Source: Rhodospirillaceae bacterium (lineage in GTDB: Bacteria; Pseudomonadota; Gammaproteobacteria; Steroidobacterales; Rariloculaceae). Taken from it: a stretch of DNA of 42,619 bases. Under the pieces are notes generated by a model. The model saw only the letters and a list, made by a program, of their open reading frames with translations, was not told where the DNA came from and did not search any database. Positions 1-7,139 of this stretch are shown here, piece after piece. Numbering within the stretch: the stretch's first letter is position 1; each line of letters starts with the position of its first letter. The position numbers were made by a program, and so were the translations under genes. The stretch is from NCBI GenBank assembly GCA_024638465.1, contig JAHEKF010000026.1, forward strand, positions 1 to 42,619. The letters run 5' to 3'.

Positions 1-64
1 GCTCTATTCGCTATCAGCCTTCAGGATCGCTTTGCGCAGCAGACTTAAAGTAGATTCTCGGATT

Positions 65-80
65 TGTTTCCGCGGAAACA
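65..80. other. Perfect 16-bp palindrome, parS-like
   Basis: The sequence TGTTTCCGCGGAAACA is a perfect palindrome. Its outer six bases on each side are those of the bacterial parS consensus (TGTTTC....GAAACA), but the central four bases are CGCG instead of ACGT. It lies about 95 bases beyond the 3' end of the tRNA-Arg gene. There is no T-run on either side, so a simple terminator is unlikely. A role as a ParB-family binding site is inference from similarity only. The rest of bases 1-173 shows no gene I can support. Confidence 0.5.
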
Positions 81-173
81 CGCGAGCATCGAAATCGATG
101 AAAATCGATTGTCGTGGCGAGCTCGATTTCTCTGAGCTGGTAACCATGTGTCCGGAATGGACCCGGTCAGGTA

Positions 174-250
174 TGGCGCGGCTGGCAGGATTCGAACCTG
201 CGACCCCTGGTTTCGTAGACCAGTACTCTATCCAGCTGAGCTACAGCCGC
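174..250 (-). tRNA. tRNA-Arg (anticodon ACG)
   Basis: The minus strand folds into a complete 77-nt tRNA: acceptor GCGGCTG pairs with CAGCCGC, the D arm has GCTC/GAGT, the T arm has GCAGG/CCTGC around TTCGAAT, and the CCA end is encoded. The anticodon loop CTACGAA reads ACG, the A34 arginine tRNA that is normally deaminated to inosine by TadA to read CGU/CGC/CGA. It lies downstream of, and in the same direction as, the aminotransferase gene. No integrase or duplicated 3' end is visible next to it. Confidence 0.97.
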
Positions 251-330
251 TTCTCGTGATCTTGATTCGGCAGGATGACAGCCTGCGCGAGCACATATTG
301 TACTGTCGACGAGCGACCGAATCCTAGCGC

Positions 331-1257
331 CTATTCGAAATAGCTCTCGGTCGCGTGGGCGTCCAGGTAATCGCTCAAATACTCCTGGTAACACTGCATC
401 ACGCGCCGCGTGAGTGGCCCGCCACCGGCCGGGAACCCCAGCTCGGCACCGCCTGCGAGGCGCAACGATTTGACCGGCATGACCTCCCGGGTCGCGCTGG
501 TGATAAAGCATTCAGTCGCAGCATCGAGTTCTTCCCCATAGATATCGCGCTCGATCGTCGAAACGCCGCGGGCGCCGCAGGCGTCGTGCACCGCCGTCTT
601 GGTCAAGCCGCGGAGATTGCCGGCGTTGTCGGCCGGCGTGACGATCCTGTCGTCGATAACGAAGAACACATTACTGTTGGAAGACTCTGTAACCAGTCCG
701 GCGCTGTTCAGCATGACGCAATCATCGGCACCCAGTTCGCGCGCCTGAAGAACGCCGAGGACATTGTTCAGGTAGTTGCCTCCCTTGATATTCGGGTCGA
801 GTGCGTTGGTCGGATTACGACGCACTTCCGGTATGGCGAGGCTTACCCCTTCGCTATACAGATCGGCTCGCCAGGTATGAAGCTCCTTAACGATAATGAC
901 ATAGCGCGTTGTGAGCTTGGGATCCGGGAACAGGTCAACCGGCCCCTCGCCGCGTGTCATCGTATAGCGAACATAGACATCGCGACCAAGCGATGCGGCG
1001 TTAGTCGCGACAACGGTCTGGCGGATTTCTTCTGCCATCTGCTCGCTCGTTAACCCGAGCTGCATCCTGATAAGCGCCGCCGAGTTCTCGAACCGCTTCC
1101 AATGCTCGTCATAGAAGAGCGGAATACCGCGATAGGTCCGAAAGACTTCGTAAATCGAATCGCCATACAGAAAGCCACGATCCATCACAGGAACACGCGC
1201 ATCGACGGTGCGCGAGATCGACCCATCGACGTTGGTCATGCTTTCGAAACCGGTCAT
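331..1257 (-). CDS. Class IV PLP aminotransferase (D-amino-acid or branched-chain aminotransferase-like)
   Basis: Cytosolic fold-type IV aminotransferase of 308 residues, the usual length for Dat/IlvE/PabC. Visible features are the MDRGFLYGDSIYE segment near residues 25-37, the PLP lysine K158 in DPNIKGGNYLNN, the cofactor-binding glutamate E191 in LVTESSNSNVF, and a RGLTK motif near residue 215. A Dat-type gene is often found beside dacA, ybeD and lipB in gammaproteobacteria, so its place close to that cluster fits a D-alanine/D-glutamate role in peptidoglycan precursor supply. Motifs alone do not separate Dat from a branched-chain enzyme. The start is the first ATG, preceded by AGGGA about nine bases upstream; ATG at residue 7 lacks a ribosome site. 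It follows the isomerase-like gene by 52 bases and is probably co-transcribed with it. Confidence 0.85.
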   Translation of the reverse strand: MTGFESMTNVDGSISRTVDARVPVMDRGFLYGDSIYEVFRTYRGIPLFYDEHWKRFENSAALIRMQLGLTSEQMAEEIRQTVVATNAASLGRDVYVRYTMTRGEGPVDLFPDPKLTTRYVIIVKELHTWRADLYSEGVSLAIPEVRRNPTNALDPNIKGGNYLNNVLGVLQARELGADDCVMLNSAGLVTESSNSNVFFVIDDRIVTPADNAGNLRGLTKTAVHDACGARGVSTIERDIYGEELDAATECFITSATREVMPVKSLRLAGGAELGFPAGGGPLTRRVMQCYQEYLSDYLDAHATESYFE

Positions 1258-1309
1258 GAGATATATCCCTGATTAGCGAACGAAGATTACGTTAGCGCGG
1301 AAGCGGCGG

Positions 1310-2626
1310 CTAGTTGCGCTCTATCGGCAGACTGACCTTGACTATCTCACTGTCGGTCGTATCGCTCTCAACCCGATAAGCGCCGACACCGGCTGGAACA
1401 ATCGCGGACTCTCCCTGATCGAGGACGCCAATCGACGCGCCGGAATCATCCAGGAATCGAGCACGGCCACGAATCGCGTGCAGACAGTGCGACGGCTCTG
1501 CGGCGATCTCGATTGAAACCGAGGGAGCCGGGCGCAGGTGCTCAACGCGAAACGCGGATGAATCCACCGACAGAAACACGCCTTCCCGATCGTCGAGCGC
1601 GGTCGGCTCCACGAGAAACTCCTCGGGCGCGGTTCGCTTGAGATTCAGCGCATCGATGGCCGCTTCGACATCGACCTCGCGAATCGGAAACCGAACGTTG
1701 TCCCAGGCACGGAAGGTAGGTCCGGGTCTGCGTACCTCGAGAGCCAGTATCTCCTTACCCTCGGGATTTCCCAGCGCATGGACTTCGGCGGAAGGTTGCC
1801 TGCCGATAGCTGCCGAGATGCGCTCCGGATTCGCGTTGTATATCACCTGACCCGCCTCGACCGGTATGGCGTTCATGGAGTCCAGCACCCGCCAATAGAG
1901 TGACTTGAGCGAGACGAGTAGCTCCAGAATCTCGCCGCGAGCCGGCATACCCGGTACCGACCCGGCGATTGCCTCGATTTTCGCGTCTCGCGCCGCGAGC
2001 CACGGTGCGACGACGGCCTGGAACTCGGCCGGATCCTGAGCGGAGCCGAGCATCTCGAGCACGGATTCCTGCTGTCGCCGGCCTTCAAGCAACTCCTGCT
2101 TGAAACTGCCGGCATCGATATCTTCGGCGAAACCCAGTCGTAATGTCGCGCCAGGCTCCGCCGCAATCACTATATAAACCTCGGTGTTGCCCTCAGGATG
2201 TCCCTGAACCGACAAGAGCTCTCTGACATCGAGCGTCTTCGGCAGCAGCGGGATGCTCGAACCGAAATTGCGCACGAAATCACCGCCCAGCAATTCCTCG
2301 CCGTGACGGGCAAGTAGCGCGGGAAGCGAAACGACCGAGCCATCGTCCAGCCGCAGCAGACTCGGATGCTGCGACGCCTCGTAATCGTCGTCGAACGCGG
2401 CGATCTCGAACGCCTCACCAAGACCCATGCCGCTGATCGCATGTTGATCGAGGAGCGGAGCAAGCCTTTTGAATTCGCGGATCTGCATTCCGCCCCAGGG
2501 ACGCTCTACAAAATTGTTCTTGAGCGGTTTCAGCAGCCTGGAGGCCAGTCGGGCGATACTGTCGCCGGCACCGCGTATAAGCGCCTCGGCTTCCGTGGTG
2601 TCTGACTGCAACTCATTGACCCTCAT
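1310..2626 (-). CDS. Mannose-6-phosphate isomerase class I-like (cupin metalloenzyme)
   Basis: A 438-residue protein resembling type I phosphomannose isomerase, which interconverts fructose-6-phosphate and mannose-6-phosphate for GDP-mannose synthesis. Family-like segments are NNFVERPWGG (residues 37-46), IPLLPKTLDVRELLSVQGHP (125-144) with the Q-x-H zinc pair Q141/H143, and a following TEVYIVI with E149 as a possible further ligand. A late segment with AEVHALGNPEGKEI could supply the second histidine. The spacing between the Q-x-H pair and the glutamate is much shorter than in E. coli ManA, and the domain between them is rearranged, so this is a divergent member. Substrate is uncertain; a broader cupin sugar-isomerase annotation is also possible. 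It heads a two-gene minus-strand unit with the aminotransferase. Confidence 0.62.
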   Translation of the reverse strand: MRVNELQSDTTEAEALIRGAGDSIARLASRLLKPLKNNFVERPWGGMQIREFKRLAPLLDQHAISGMGLGEAFEIAAFDDDYEASQHPSLLRLDDGSVVSLPALLARHGEELLGGDFVRNFGSSIPLLPKTLDVRELLSVQGHPEGNTEVYIVIAAEPGATLRLGFAEDIDAGSFKQELLEGRRQQESVLEMLGSAQDPAEFQAVVAPWLAARDAKIEAIAGSVPGMPARGEILELLVSLKSLYWRVLDSMNAIPVEAGQVIYNANPERISAAIGRQPSAEVHALGNPEGKEILALEVRRPGPTFRAWDNVRFPIREVDVEAAIDALNLKRTAPEEFLVEPTALDDREGVFLSVDSSAFRVEHLRPAPSVSIEIAAEPSHCLHAIRGRARFLDDSGASIGVLDQGESAIVPAGVGAYRVESDTTDSEIVKVSLPIERN

Positions 2627-2748
2627 ACAAAAACGACATAATCCATCTGCCGGGGCCTACTCAAAACGTGACCCCGTACCAGCTTCGACCGCGGCGATGC
2701 GGGTAGCATCGTGGACTCTGCCGAAGCCACTCGACGATACCCGGATAT

Positions 2749-4212
2749 ATGTCGAAATCCCAACAAGTTGCCGCTGAAGCGCTGAGCTTACTCCAGACCG
2801 CGCTCGAGGAATCGGAAGCGCGAGTCCAACAGCTGGAGAAAGCCCTCGGACGCCGTGGTGCCGATTCGCAAGGACCGGCCGACGAGGTCGGCGCACTGTC
2901 GCAGCAACTGGAGCAAGCGGAGGCCGAACAGAAACGCTATCAAACTGAAGCGGGCCAACTCGAAGAAGTCGTCGAAAATCTCAACGCGAAAATCGATCGA
3001 CTCCAGGAAAAACTCGATATCGCCGAGTCCGGGCCCGAGAAGCTCACCAAGAAAGAGATCAATTTCTGGCGCGCGAAAGCAGAATCCTTCGATGAGAAGA
3101 CGTCGGAATACAAAGCGCGAATCGCATCTCTTCGTCGAGAGCTCGAGGCCCGCGAGGAAGAACGCGTGGCGCCAAGTGCTCCAGTAACCGCCACGCCCGA
3201 ACCCGTTGCGGATACCGAAGAGCTTATTGAGGCGCGGAAGCATCTGCAGGAAGCCCAGGCTCGAGCGCAATCCGCCGCAGAAACCATCCGCGAGCGAGAC
3301 GCCGCGATGGCGGAGCTTTCCGCAAGGAACGCGCAACTCGAATCCGAGACCGGACAGCTCCAGCACGAACTCCGGGAAGAACGCGAGTGCTCGGAGAACC
3401 TCGGCGAAGTTGCGAATAGTCGGCTTGACGAACTCAACAAGTATCGCGAGCAACACGAAGAAGCTCAGGAGCGGCTCGATGAAGCCGAATGGCGGCTTCG
3501 CAAGTCGCAGCACTTCGAGCGACTCGTGCAGCGGCGGAAGGGCCTGATCTCATCGCTTATCGTAACGATCCGGGCGAAGGTGAAGGCAAACACCGCGCTC
3601 AAGGCCGGGCTCGACAGTCTCAGGCGCCACAAGGCCGCGTCTGCGGCGACCGAGCAGAATCTGCTCGCCGAGGTAGATCGCATCAAGGCGGAACTCGGTC
3701 GGGCCAGGGAAACGATCGACCAGCACAAAGATTCTGCGCAGGATCGCAGGCGGCTGCCGGAAAGCAGCGGTCGCATCGAGGAACTCGAGCAACGCGTGGC
3801 TTCGCAGGCCGAGGTCATTAAATCGCTCGAAGAAGAGCTGAAGGTTACGAAGCTGCTTCAGTCCGATCTCAGTAACAAGACTGTCGAAGCGCGGCAAATC
3901 ATCGAGGAAAAGCAGGAAGCGCTGAACACGGCGGCAGCCGACGCGCTTTCTGACCGTGAAAACGATCGCCTTATGATCGATGCACTGGAGAAGGAAGTTT
4001 CCGAGCTTCGCAAGCAGCTTTCCAGGAAACCCGATTCTGCTGAAGGCGCTGGACAACAACTGTCGAGCGCCGATGAAAGTGAAGCGATAAAAGCGCTCGA
4101 AGCCAGAATCGCCGAACTCAGCGAAGAAGCGGCTGCCTGGAAGAGAAAATACGAATTCCTGAGCACTGAAGCACCGGACGCGTACCAGAATCAGGCGACC
4201 GCCGAGAAGTAA
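2749..4212 (+). CDS. Long coiled-coil protein of unknown function
   Basis: I do not recognise the family. The 487-residue product has no signal peptide or membrane segment and is almost entirely charged heptad-rich helix (E, K, R, Q, A and spaced L). The coil is broken by a Pro/Ala/Thr-rich hinge at about residues 140-158. A distinctive basic segment at about residues 255-300 (QRRKGLISSLIVTIRAKVKA and following) departs from the acidic coil and may be a conserved functional part. It is divergent from the isomerase gene (122-bp gap) and convergent with lipB, whose last 22 bases it overlaps. The codon pattern resembles the neighbours. A structural, chromosome-organising or envelope-scaffold role is conceivable, but nothing in the sequence decides it. 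The start at 2749 is the first ATG; the upstream ribosome site is weak. Confidence 0.75.
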   Translation: MSKSQQVAAEALSLLQTALEESEARVQQLEKALGRRGADSQGPADEVGALSQQLEQAEAEQKRYQTEAGQLEEVVENLNAKIDRLQEKLDIAESGPEKLTKKEINFWRAKAESFDEKTSEYKARIASLRRELEAREEERVAPSAPVTATPEPVADTEELIEARKHLQEAQARAQSAAETIRERDAAMAELSARNAQLESETGQLQHELREERECSENLGEVANSRLDELNKYREQHEEAQERLDEAEWRLRKSQHFERLVQRRKGLISSLIVTIRAKVKANTALKAGLDSLRRHKAASAATEQNLLAEVDRIKAELGRARETIDQHKDSAQDRRRLPESSGRIEELEQRVASQAEVIKSLEEELKVTKLLQSDLSNKTVEARQIIEEKQEALNTAAADALSDRENDRLMIDALEKEVSELRKQLSRKPDSAEGAGQQLSSADESEAIKALEARIAELSEEAAAWKRKYEFLSTEAPDAYQNQATAEK

Positions 4213-4817
4213 TCGAGTCTCCGATTCAAACGGGGTTCGAGATCCCGCCGCAATTCCGACGTCTCACTGACCCCGCATAGCGCGCTTAGTTGCGTGACTT
4301 CCAGATTCTCGAAGCCACAGGGATTGATGCGTGTGAACGGCTCCAGATCCATCGCGACGTTGATCGCGATACCGTGATAGGAACACATACGCCTGACGCG
4401 CAATCCGACCGCGGCAAGTTTCGCATTGCCGACGTAGACTCCGGGAGCATCGCGTCGACCGAGCGCGACCACGCCATATTCTGCAACCGTATCGACGACG
4501 GCGGCTTCCAACGCCTGCACAAGGCCTCGGATCGTGAGTTTTCGGCGTTTCAGATCGACCAGCGTATAAGCGACGAGCTGACCCGGGCCGTGATAAGTCA
4601 CCTGCCCGCCGCGATCGATTTTCAGGACCGGGATGTCGCCGGGATCGAGTAGATGTGACCGGTCCCCGTTAAGCCCGAGCGTAAAGATCGGCGGGTGCTC
4701 GACGAACCAGACTTCGTCGGGTGTATCCGGATTTCGCGCGTCGGTGAACCGCCGCATATCGGCCCATACATCGGGAAGCGGTTTGACGCCGATTTCCCGA
4801 CAGATGAGCGCGCTCAC
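4191..4817 (-). CDS. lipB: Octanoyl-[acyl-carrier-protein]:protein N-octanoyltransferase LipB
   Basis: Transfers octanoyl from octanoyl-ACP to lipoyl domains in the cytosol, the first step of endogenous lipoate synthesis. The 208-residue protein has the family signature RGGQVTYHGPGQ (residues 69-80), the catalytic lysine K133 in GNAKLAAVG and the acyl-accepting cysteine C167 in INPCGFENL. Its ATG overlaps the end of ybeD by four bases, giving translational coupling. The partner gene lipA, which usually follows, is absent here: the coiled-coil gene comes in from the other strand and the two stop ends overlap by 22 bases. Confidence 0.96.
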   Translation of the reverse strand: MSALICREIGVKPLPDVWADMRRFTDARNPDTPDEVWFVEHPPIFTLGLNGDRSHLLDPGDIPVLKIDRGGQVTYHGPGQLVAYTLVDLKRRKLTIRGLVQALEAAVVDTVAEYGVVALGRRDAPGVYVGNAKLAAVGLRVRRMCSYHGIAINVAMDLEPFTRINPCGFENLEVTQLSALCGVSETSELRRDLEPRLNRRLDYFSAVA

Positions 4818-5077
4818 AGCACCATCATGATTTCGTCGTTCGCCGTCAGCTCCTGGTATAGCGCATCAACCTGCGCACGCGTCTCTGCCCGGACCGTAAT
4901 GGTCAGACTCGCATAGCCGTTGTTACGGCTGAACTGCTCGCGCACCTCATTCGTGGCGGACGCATCAAAATGAGAACTGAAGATCTCCACGACACGCGCC
5001 TTGAACCCGTCCACGTTCTTGCCGAAAACCTTGATCGGCAGATCACAGGGGAACTCGAACAGACTCTCCTCGGACAT
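4814..5077 (-). CDS. ybeD: YbeD/DUF493 family protein
   Basis: Small 87-residue cytosolic protein of the DUF493 family, a ferredoxin-like ACT-type fold. The family pattern is visible: an N-terminal FEFPCDLPIKVFG strand, a helix with NVDGFKARVVEIF, and a C-terminal strand SLTITVRAETRAQVDALYQE. In gammaproteobacteria it lies between dacA and lipB exactly as here. Its biochemical role is not established; the conserved linkage suggests a regulatory or accessory role near lipoylation or cell-wall synthesis. It starts 12 bases after dacA and overlaps lipB by four bases. Confidence 0.93.
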   Translation of the reverse strand: MSEESLFEFPCDLPIKVFGKNVDGFKARVVEIFSSHFDASATNEVREQFSRNNGYASLTITVRAETRAQVDALYQELTANDEIMMVL

Positions 5078-5089
5078 GGACGCCGCTGG

Positions 5090-6220
5090 CTACTGCAGCC
5101 AGAGAGTTAATTCATCCTTGAGCCTGGTCCAGAGACTTGCCAGACCGACCTCATGCAGCGCAACCAGCGGCGCCGACGCGAGTTCTTCTTCGTCCAGCGT
5201 CACTTTGACCGAGCCGACAACGTCTCCATCGGCCACTGGTGCCATCAGCTCGCCGCCGAAGTCCATGACCGCTTCCAATGCGTCGTAGCGACCGCGAGGC
5301 ACGGTAACGAAAACATCCGACGTCAGACCCAGCGTCACCTCAGCCGGTTCACCCTTCCATACACGGGCTGAAGTGATGGGTTCGGCCCTGCCGTACAGCT
5401 TGTGCGTTTCGAAGTTCCGATAGCCATAGTTCAACAAGGCCAGGCTGCCATCTTCTCGCGCTCGCGGACTCGACATACCGGTCACCACGCTGATGAGCCG
5501 CATTCCCGATCGTTCGGCGGACGTCACCAGACAATACCCTGCGGAATTCGTGTGCCCTGTCTTGAGACCATCGACGGACTCGTCGCGGGTGAGCAACGCA
5601 TTGCGGTTGTACTGCGAAATCTCGTTGTAGGTAAATTCAAGCTCCGAGTACCAGCTGTAGTACTCAGGGAACTCCTTGATGATCGCGCGAGCAAGGACAC
5701 CAATATCCCGTGCTGTCACATAGTGATCCGGATCGGGGAGTCCTGTTGTGTTCCGGAAGGACGAACTGCTCATCCCGAGCATCGACGCGTGCTGATTCAT
5801 GAGATCTACGAACGCTTCTTCCGTCCCGGCGACATGTTCAGCCAGAGCGACACTCGCGTCGTTTCCGGACTGAATGATCATTCCGCGGAACAGGTCTTCG
5901 ACCGAAACAGTCGTCCCGACCTCGATGAACATCCGCGACCCTTCCATGCGCCACGCCTTCTCGCTGACCAGCACCTGGTCATCGAGCGAGATCTGGCCCT
6001 GTCGGATAGCGTGAAACGCGGTATACGCAGTCAGCAGCTTGGTCAGGCTTGCCGGCTCCACACGTTCGTCGGGATTTGACGCCGCGAGGATCCGGCCGCT
6101 CGAGTGATCTATGAGCATATAACTGCTCGCGCCGATCTGAGGCGGCGCAGCGATGGGAGCCTGTGCCATCAAGCTCGGCATCGCGAGCGACAAAGCCATG
6201 AGCACCCAAACTCGTGTCAT
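5090..6220 (-). CDS. dacA: D-alanyl-D-alanine carboxypeptidase (PBP5/6 family)
   Basis: Periplasmic, membrane-tethered low-molecular-weight penicillin-binding protein that removes the terminal D-Ala from peptidoglycan pentapeptides. From the chosen start it has 376 residues. The Ser-x-x-Lys nucleophile motif is S58-L-T-K61, the second motif is S118-G-N, and K220-T-G is the third. A PBP5 C-terminal domain follows, ending in a short amphipathic segment (WTRLKDELTLWLQ) of the kind that anchors PBP5 to the membrane. A longer reading from an ATG at 6238 exists, but AAGGAG lies inside that extension seven bases before the ATG at 6220, and the 6220 start gives a standard signal peptide (MTRVWVLMALSL, with cleavage near AQA). 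It follows rlpA closely in the elongation cluster. Confidence 0.96.
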   Translation of the reverse strand: MTRVWVLMALSLAMPSLMAQAPIAAPPQIGASSYMLIDHSSGRILAASNPDERVEPASLTKLLTAYTAFHAIRQGQISLDDQVLVSEKAWRMEGSRMFIEVGTTVSVEDLFRGMIIQSGNDASVALAEHVAGTEEAFVDLMNQHASMLGMSSSSFRNTTGLPDPDHYVTARDIGVLARAIIKEFPEYYSWYSELEFTYNEISQYNRNALLTRDESVDGLKTGHTNSAGYCLVTSAERSGMRLISVVTGMSSPRAREDGSLALLNYGYRNFETHKLYGRAEPITSARVWKGEPAEVTLGLTSDVFVTVPRGRYDALEAVMDFGGELMAPVADGDVVGSVKVTLDEEELASAPLVALHEVGLASLWTRLKDELTLWLQ

Positions 6221-6227
6221 TCCAGAT

Positions 6228-6233
6228 CTCCTT
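6228..6233 (-). promoter_or_regulatory. Ribosome binding site deciding the dacA start
   Basis: On the minus strand AAGGAG sits seven bases upstream of the ATG at 6220. It lies between two in-frame ATGs, so it favours the downstream one and shortens the protein by six residues compared with the longest reading. Confidence 0.8.
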
Positions 6234-6256
6234 ATCATTTCGTCCGCGCGACCTCT

Positions 6257-7135
6257 TTATGGTTCGAACACGAGACGGCTATCCGTCAATCCCAGTGTGG
6301 CCAGTAGTTCCACGAGTTCATCATAGGCTGCGATGCTCGCGAGCGGCCCTATCCGTACGCGGTGCAGCGCACCGGACGCACCACCGGTGTCGGAGAGAAC
6401 GAAGACAGAGCCCAGCCCGCCTGCTCGAAGCCTGCCGATCATTTTCATCGCGTTGTCATGCTCGCTGAATGCACCGACCTGAGCGAACACATTCTGCATC
6501 GGTAAATCGTCGGCGCCGGGCGTCGCGGCGGCGGCCTCCGAGATGATCGAGAAACGGCGCGGCTCCGGGTCCGGCTTCGAAATTGCGCGTGCCGAGATGA
6601 TCGTTGGAGCTGCGGCCGGCTCACCGAGCGCGCGCACATGGACGGGGACAGTTCCGGCGCGAACCATGTCCAGCGCTTCCGCTGCCGCGAAGGACATGTC
6701 GATGATGCGGCCATCCACGAACGGTCCACGATCGTTAACCTTGACGATAACGCTACGTCCGTTGCGCTGGTTCGTGACCTCGACCCAGGTCGGAATCGGC
6801 AACGTCTTATGGGCTGCGGTCATCGCATGCATATCATAGGTTTCGCCGCTCGACGTCGGCCGGCCATGAAAGTCAGGGCCATACCACGATGCCGTGCCGC
6901 TCTCGCGATAGCCGACACTGGAATTCATGACATAGTAGCGCTGCCCCATCACTTCGTAGATAGGCGGATTTCCGCGACGGCCGCGTTGCGGATTGATGAT
7001 CTCCTCGCTCGATGGCATCACCTCGGCCGTCCGGACAGGCTGGTCCTCCAGAACGGGCTGCGATCCGCAGCCGGTCAATACGACCAGTGCGAGCGAAAGC
7101 AGGAGCAGCCGAAACAGGCGAGAATCGGTCGACAT
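6257..7135 (-). CDS. rlpA: Septal ring/rare lipoprotein A, RlpA (lytic transglycosylase with SPOR domain)
   Basis: Outer-membrane lipoprotein that in Pseudomonas cleaves denuded glycan strands. The 292-residue form starts at 7135, has an n-region, a hydrophobic stretch and a lipobox ending TGC (cysteine near residue 23). The double-psi beta-barrel domain follows, with GTASWYGPDFHGRPTSSGE, the MTAAHKTLPIPT segment and VKVNDRGPFVDGRIIDMS, which carries the conserved Asp of the active site. The C-terminal SPOR domain (FAQVGAFSEHDNA onward) binds denuded peptidoglycan. A longer start at 7168 would overlap mltB and lacks a ribosome site. It sits four bases after the mltB stop and 36 bases before the dacA start chosen here. 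Confidence 0.95.
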   Translation of the reverse strand: MSTDSRLFRLLLLSLALVVLTGCGSQPVLEDQPVRTAEVMPSSEEIINPQRGRRGNPPIYEVMGQRYYVMNSSVGYRESGTASWYGPDFHGRPTSSGETYDMHAMTAAHKTLPIPTWVEVTNQRNGRSVIVKVNDRGPFVDGRIIDMSFAAAEALDMVRAGTVPVHVRALGEPAAAPTIISARAISKPDPEPRRFSIISEAAAATPGADDLPMQNVFAQVGAFSEHDNAMKMIGRLRAGGLGSVFVLSDTGGASGALHRVRIGPLASIAAYDELVELLATLGLTDSRLVFEP

Positions 7136-7139
7136 GACT

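Noticed and set aside
1-173. Genomic island or integrase attachment at tRNA-Arg
   Set aside because: tRNA-Arg is a common integration site, but no integrase, no duplicated tRNA 3' end and no base-composition shift are visible in the window.
2788-4166. Long open frames antisense to the coiled-coil gene
   Set aside because: They mirror the repetitive codon use of the coiled coil; they are Leu/Phe/Ser- or Arg-rich shadows without starts or motifs.
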